Shown: positions 1 to 64,000 of the stretch, piece by piece
Layout: each line of letters begins with the position of its first letter
Numbering within the stretch: position 1 is the first letter of the stretch
Assembly: GCF_002288925.2 (NCBI RefSeq)
Contig: NW_022098049.1
Span: forward strand, 2,548,626-2,612,625
DNA length: 64,000 nt
Reading direction: 5' to 3'
Source of the DNA: Delphinapterus leucas
Lineage: Eukaryota > Chordata > Mammalia > Artiodactyla > Monodontidae
Program-made: the position numbers and the translations under genes
The notes under the pieces: model-generated
The model's database searches: none
Told to the model about the DNA's origin: nothing
What the model saw: the letters and a program-made list of their open reading frames with translations, nothing else

Positions 1-242
1 TGACGATTAAATGATATCATTTGTTTTGAATGCCTGGCACAGCTGAGTAGAGAAATGGAGAAGAAAACAGCTAGTGTTATTAGTTTTGTTGTGGTTCTAG
101 GTGGACCTCAGGATTTCTGTTTAGGAGGGGGTTTTGTGGTTTCTGTAAGAGTCTGGAGAGCATGTTGGGTCATCCTGATACTTGTCTTTTGATGCCCATC
201 CTGGGTGGTTTAGGAGGATGGTCAGCTTCCAGAAGAAGAACT

Positions 243-284
<42 letters not shown>

Positions 285-384
285 ACGCGCGCGCACGTGC
301 GCGCCTGTGTGTATTTTCTCTTAACATGTCTGAATGAGTCAAAGTAATTATCACTGTATTTTTTAATTTTTCTTTTTTTTTCAG
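1..384 (+). other. FER1L6: End of the intron upstream of the ATG exon
   Basis: Non-coding sequence ending in a pyrimidine tract and CAG acceptor (about 361-384). The acceptor just 7 nt before the ATG means the 5' UTR is split and at least one non-coding exon, with the promoter, lies outside the window. A TG/CG tract sits at 245-304. Confidence 0.75.
245..304. repeat. (TG)n/(CG)n alternating purine-pyrimidine tract
   Basis: Sixty bases alternate purine and pyrimidine without a break: a TG run passing into CACGCGCGCGCACGTGCGCGC. It ends 80 bp before the exon holding the start codon. Long open frames seen on either strand here come from this repeat and are not genes. Confidence 0.95.
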
Positions 385-391
385 AAAGGAG

Positions 392-59713
<59,322 letters not shown>

Positions 59714-60619
59714 TGATCTGTTGTCGTGAAGCCAAGAGGGCAAGTAACAGAGTTGAAGGAAGGGAGGGAGGAAAAGAGGGGTGAGGGAGAATGGGATCTG
59801 GCACCCAGAGCACCTGCTGGAGTGATGGGCACAATGCCAAGCTCAGTGGGATGAACAAACAGCTCAGACAACTTGCATGAGGCTTCTGGTGCAGTCTTTG
59901 CTGAGGGGTCTTGGTGGGGAGGAAAGCTTTCCTGCTCTGCAGTCAGGAAGCCCTAGACTTTGTACTTCTAGCTGGGGGACTCTGCACACTTTTAACACCT
60001 GTGTGATTCAGTGTCTCTCTCTGGAAAATACTACTTCCAGACAGACGCTGTGAGGATTAAAGGAGACGGATCTATACCTGTTTCCTTGGCTTTCTCCCTT
60101 TCCTGTACACTGAGTGCGGACATGTGAAAAGGGGCCCTAATGAGCGCATATCCAATAGGCTGCTTTTCTCATTAGATCGTATTCTCTAAGGATTTACTCT
60201 GTTCTCTGAGGATTCACTGTTCTGAGGGAGGGAAGCTCCTTAAAGGATTTGCCCACCTCTGGGAGTTAGGACAGAATTAAGACACAAAGAGACCTGACCT
60301 CACGTTCTACCTCATCTACTCTCTAGCTGCCTTTACTCACTAAACCTCAGTTTGTCTTCTTAAAATAGGGCTGTTGAGAAGAAGCAAAAAGTTAAGTGTA
60401 CAAAGAGATTGATGAGTAGTGGCCGTTACATTGGCTGATGTTAAGAAGGCTGACATTTCTCCCCAAAGTGAGGCCGTGATGGTGTTTTGATTGATGACAC
60501 TCAGGTTGAGAGCATAACGTGAGCTAGCATCTTGTCAATTTCACCAGCACGCGTGGAGCGCTTGCTCTGTGCCAGGTCCCATGCTGGGCTCAGGGGAGCT
60601 GGGGGACCAGACTCTGCTC

Positions 60620-63600
60620 TTTTTTTTTTTTTTTAATAGAACTTTACTGGAGTATAATTGCTTCACAATACCATGTTAGTTTCTGTTGCACAACAAAGTG
60701 AATCAGCCATATGCATACATATGTCCCTTCCCTCTTGAGCCTCCCTCCCACCCTCCCTATCCCATCCGTCTAGGTCATCGCAAAGCACGGAGCTGATCTC
60801 CCTGTGCTGTGCGGCTGCTTCCCACCAGCCAACTATTTTACATTCGGTAGTGTATATATGTCGATGCTACTCTCACTTCGCCCCAGCTTTGCCCTCCCAC
60901 CCCATGTCATCAAGTTCATTCTCTATGTCTTCCTCTTTATTCCTGCCCTGAAACTAGGTTCATCAGTACCATTTTTTTTTTTTTTTTAGATTCCATATAT
61001 ATATGTTAGCATACGGTATTTGTTTTTCTCTTTCTGACTTAACTTCACTCTGTATGACAGACTCTAGGTCCATCCACTTCACTACAAATAACTCAGTTTC
61101 GTTTCTTTTTATGGATGAGTAATGTTCCATTGTATAAATGTGCCACATCTTCTTTATCCATTCATCTGTCAGTGGACATTTAGGTTGGTTCCATGTCCTG
61201 GTTATTGTAAATAGAGCTGCAGTGAACATTGTGGTGCATGTCTCTTTATGGTTTTCTCAGGGTATATGCCCAGTAGTGGGATTGCTGGGTCATATGGTAG
61301 TTCTATTTTCAGTTTTTTAAGGAACTTCCATACTGTTCTCCATAGTGGCTGTATCAATTTACATTCCCACCAACAGTGCAGGAGGGTTCCATTTTCACCA
61401 CATCCTTTCCAGCACTTATTGTTTCTAGCTTTTTTGATAATGGCCATTCTGACTGGTGTGAAGTGATACCTCACTGTAGTTTTGATTTGCATTTCTCTAA
61501 TAATTAGTGATGTTGAGCAGCTTCTCATGTGCCTCTTGGCCATCTGTATGTCTTCCTTGGTGAAATGTCTATTTAGGTCTTCCACCCATTTTTTAACTGG
61601 ACTGTTTGGTTTTTTGATATTGAGATCCATGGGTTGTTTGTATATTTTGGAGATTAATCCTTTGTCTGTTTCATTTGCAAATATTTTCTCCCATTCTGAG
61701 GGTTGTCTTTTTGTCTTGTTTATGATTTCCTTTGCTGTGCAAAAGCTTTTAAGCTTAATTAAGTCCCATTTGTTTTTATTTCTGATACTCTAGGAGGTGG
61801 GTCAAAAAAGATCTTGCTGTGGTTTATGTCAAAGAGTGTATTTCCTATGTTTTCCTCTAAAAGTTTTATAGTGTCTGGTCTTACATTTAAGTCTTTAATC
61901 CATTTGGAGTTTATTTTTGTGTATGGTGTTAGGGAGTGTTCTAATTTCATTCTTTTACATGTAGCTGTCCAGTTTTTCCAGCATCACTTATTGAAGAGGC
62001 TGTCTTTTCTGCATTGTACGTTCTTGCCTCCTTTGTCGTAAATTAGGTGCCCATATGTGCGTGGGTTTATCTCTGGGCATTCTATCCTGTACCATTGATC
62101 TATATTCTTATTCTTGTGCCAGTACCATACTGTCTTGATTACTGTAGCTTTGATGTATAGTTTGAAGTTGGGGAGCCTGATTCCTCCAACTCCGTTTCTC
62201 TTTCTCAAGATTGCTTTGGCTATTCGGGTTCTTTTGTGCTTCAATACGAATTGTAAGATTTTTTGTTCTAATTCTGTGAAGAATGCCATTGGTAGTTTGA
62301 TAGGGATTGCAGTGAATCTGTAGATTGCTTTGGGTAGTATAGTCATTTTCACAATATTGATTCTTCCAATCCAAGAACATGGTATATTTCTCCATCTGTT
62401 TATATCATCTTTGATTTCTTTCATCAGTGTTTTATAGTTTTCTGAATACAAGTCTTTTGCCTCCTTAGGCAGGTTTATTCCTAGGTATTTTATTCTTTTT
62501 GTTGCAGTGGTAAATGGGACTGTTTCCTTAATTTCTCTTTCTGATTTTTCATTGTTGGTGTATAAGAATGCCAGAGATTTCTGTGCATTAATTTTGTATC
62601 CTGCAACCTTACAAAGTTCATTGATTAGTTCTAGTAGTTTTCTGGTGGCCTCTTTAGGATCTCCTATGTAGAGTATCATGTCATTGGCAAATAGTGATAG
62701 GTTTACTTCTTCTTTTTCAATTTGTATTCCTTTTATTTCTTTTTCTTCTCTGATTGCTATGAATAGGACTTCCATAATTATATTGAATAAGAGTGGTGAG
62801 AGTGGACATCCTTGTCTTTTTCCTGATCCTGGTGTAAATGCTTTCAGTTTTTCAACATTGAGTATGATGCTTGCTGTGGGTTTGTCATATATGGCCTTTA
62901 TTATGTTGAGGTAGTTTCCCTCTATGCCCATTTTCTGGAGAGTTCTTATCATAAATCAGTGTTGAATTTTGTCAAAAGCTTTTTCTGCATCTATTGAGAT
63001 GATCATATGGTTTTTATTCCTTAATTTGTTAATGTGGTGTATCACATTCATTGATTTGTGTATATTGGAGAATCCTTGCATCCCTGGGATAAGTCCCACT
63101 TGATCATGGTGTATGATCCTTTTAATGTGCTGCTGGATTCTGTTTGCTAGTATTTTGTTCAGGATTTTTGCATTTATTTTCATCAGTGATATTGGTCTAT
63201 AATTTTCTTTTTTTTTTTTTCGTGGTACGCGGGTCTCTCACTGTTGTGGCCTCTCCCGTTGCGAAGCACAGGCTCCGGACACGCAGGCTCAGCGGCCATG
63301 GCTCACGGGCCCAGCCGCTCTGCGGCATGTGGGATCTTCCCGGACCGGGGCACGAACCCATGTCCCCTGCATCGGCAGGCGGACTCTCAACCACTGCGCC
63401 CCCAGGGAAGCCCCTATAATTTTCTTTTTTTGTAATATCTTTTTCTGGTTTTGGTATCAGGATGATGGTGGCTTCATAGAATGAATTTGGGAATGTTTCT
63501 CCCTCTGCAATTTTTTGGAAGAGTTTGAGAAGGATGGGTGTTAGCTCTTCTGTAAATGTTTGATAGAATTCACCTGTGAAGCCATTTGGTCCTGGACTTT

Positions 63601-64000
63601 TGTTCCTTGGAAAATTTTTAATTACGGTTTCAATTTCATTACTTGGATAGGTCTGTTTATATTTTCTAATTCTTCCTGGTTCAGTCTTTCAAAATTGTAC
63701 ATTTCCAAGAATTTGTCCATTTCTTTGTGGTTGTCCATTTTATTGGCATATACTTGTTTGTAGTAGTCTCTTGTAATCCTTTGTATTTCTGCAGTGTCAG
63801 TTGTGATTACTCCTTTTTCTTTTCTAATTTTATTGATTTGCATCCTCTCCCTTTTTTTCTTGATGAGCCTGGCTAAGGGTTTATCAATTTTGTTTATCTT
63901 CTCAAAGAATCACCTTTTAATTTTATTGATCTTTGTTATTATTTTCTTTGTTTCTATTTCATTTATTTCTGCTCTGATATTTATGATTTCTTTCCTTCTG
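60620..64000 (-). mobile_element. LINE-1 with most of ORF2, antisense, 5' end outside the window
   Basis: Poly(T) at 60620-60634, L1 3' UTR, then ORF2 read leftwards in pieces: 61229-60963, 61630-61202, 61950-61759, 62952-61984 (322 codons with reverse-transcriptase motifs including a FANDM sequence where FADDM is usual), 63183-62956 and 63843-63622. Frameshifts and stops separate the pieces, and a SINE interrupts it at 63214-63413, so it is inactive. Confidence 0.95.
63214..63413 (-). mobile_element. CHR-type SINE, short subfamily, inside the L1
   Basis: Poly(T), CGTGGTACGCGGGTCTCTCA, ending CCAGGGAAGCCC. Exact 17-bp duplication CTATAATTTTCTTTTTT at 63197-63213 and 63414-63430. Confidence 0.97.

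Overview
The window is mammalian nuclear DNA, almost certainly from a cetacean. It has long introns, GT-AG splicing, LINE-1 elements and at least 19 copies of a tRNA-derived CHR-type SINE (opening with a 'cttccctggtggcgcagtgg'-like head). Many copies belong to a shorter, 3'-deleted subfamily that resembles the deletion-type CHR SINEs described from whales and dolphins. No bacterial-style genes, CRISPR arrays or operons are present.

The only protein-coding gene is the 5' half of a ferlin, read on the + strand, which I recognise as FER1L6 (fer-1-like family member 6). I traced 19 coding exons from the ATG at 392 to the splice donor after 59524. They join in phase into 2,583 nt (861 codons) with no stop or frameshift, and every intron is GT-AG. 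The first C2 domain starts near residue 85, so there is no room for a C2A domain. It is followed by FerI, C2C, a Lys/Ser-rich linker, FerA, FerB and the start of the central C2 domain. The remaining C2 domains and the C-terminal membrane anchor lie downstream of the window. One or more 5'-UTR exons and the promoter lie upstream.

Layout: 1-384 is the end of the intron before the ATG exon and carries a 60-bp alternating purine/pyrimidine (TG/CG) tract. Exons 2-9 (6.2-21.6 kb) encode the N-terminal linker, C2B, FerI and C2C. Exon 10 (26.3 kb) carries the Lys/Ser linker. Exons 11-17 (30.7-47.1 kb) lead into FerA and FerB. Exons 18-19 (54.6 and 59.4 kb) finish FerB and open the next C2. From 59.5 kb to the end is intron 19, mostly an antisense L1 interrupted by a SINE.

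The introns are rich in readable transposition history. Examples are nested SINE insertions reusing one target site, a SINE/L1 chimera, a small processed retrocopy landing on the exon 17 splice donor, an insertion made of little more than a poly(T) run between target-site duplications, a hAT DNA transposon with an 8-bp duplication, and a MIR split by an LTR. A 317-bp unit repeated exactly beside a 10-N gap looks like an assembly error. I found no previously undescribed biological system. Repeat and family names come from recognition only; no database search was run.
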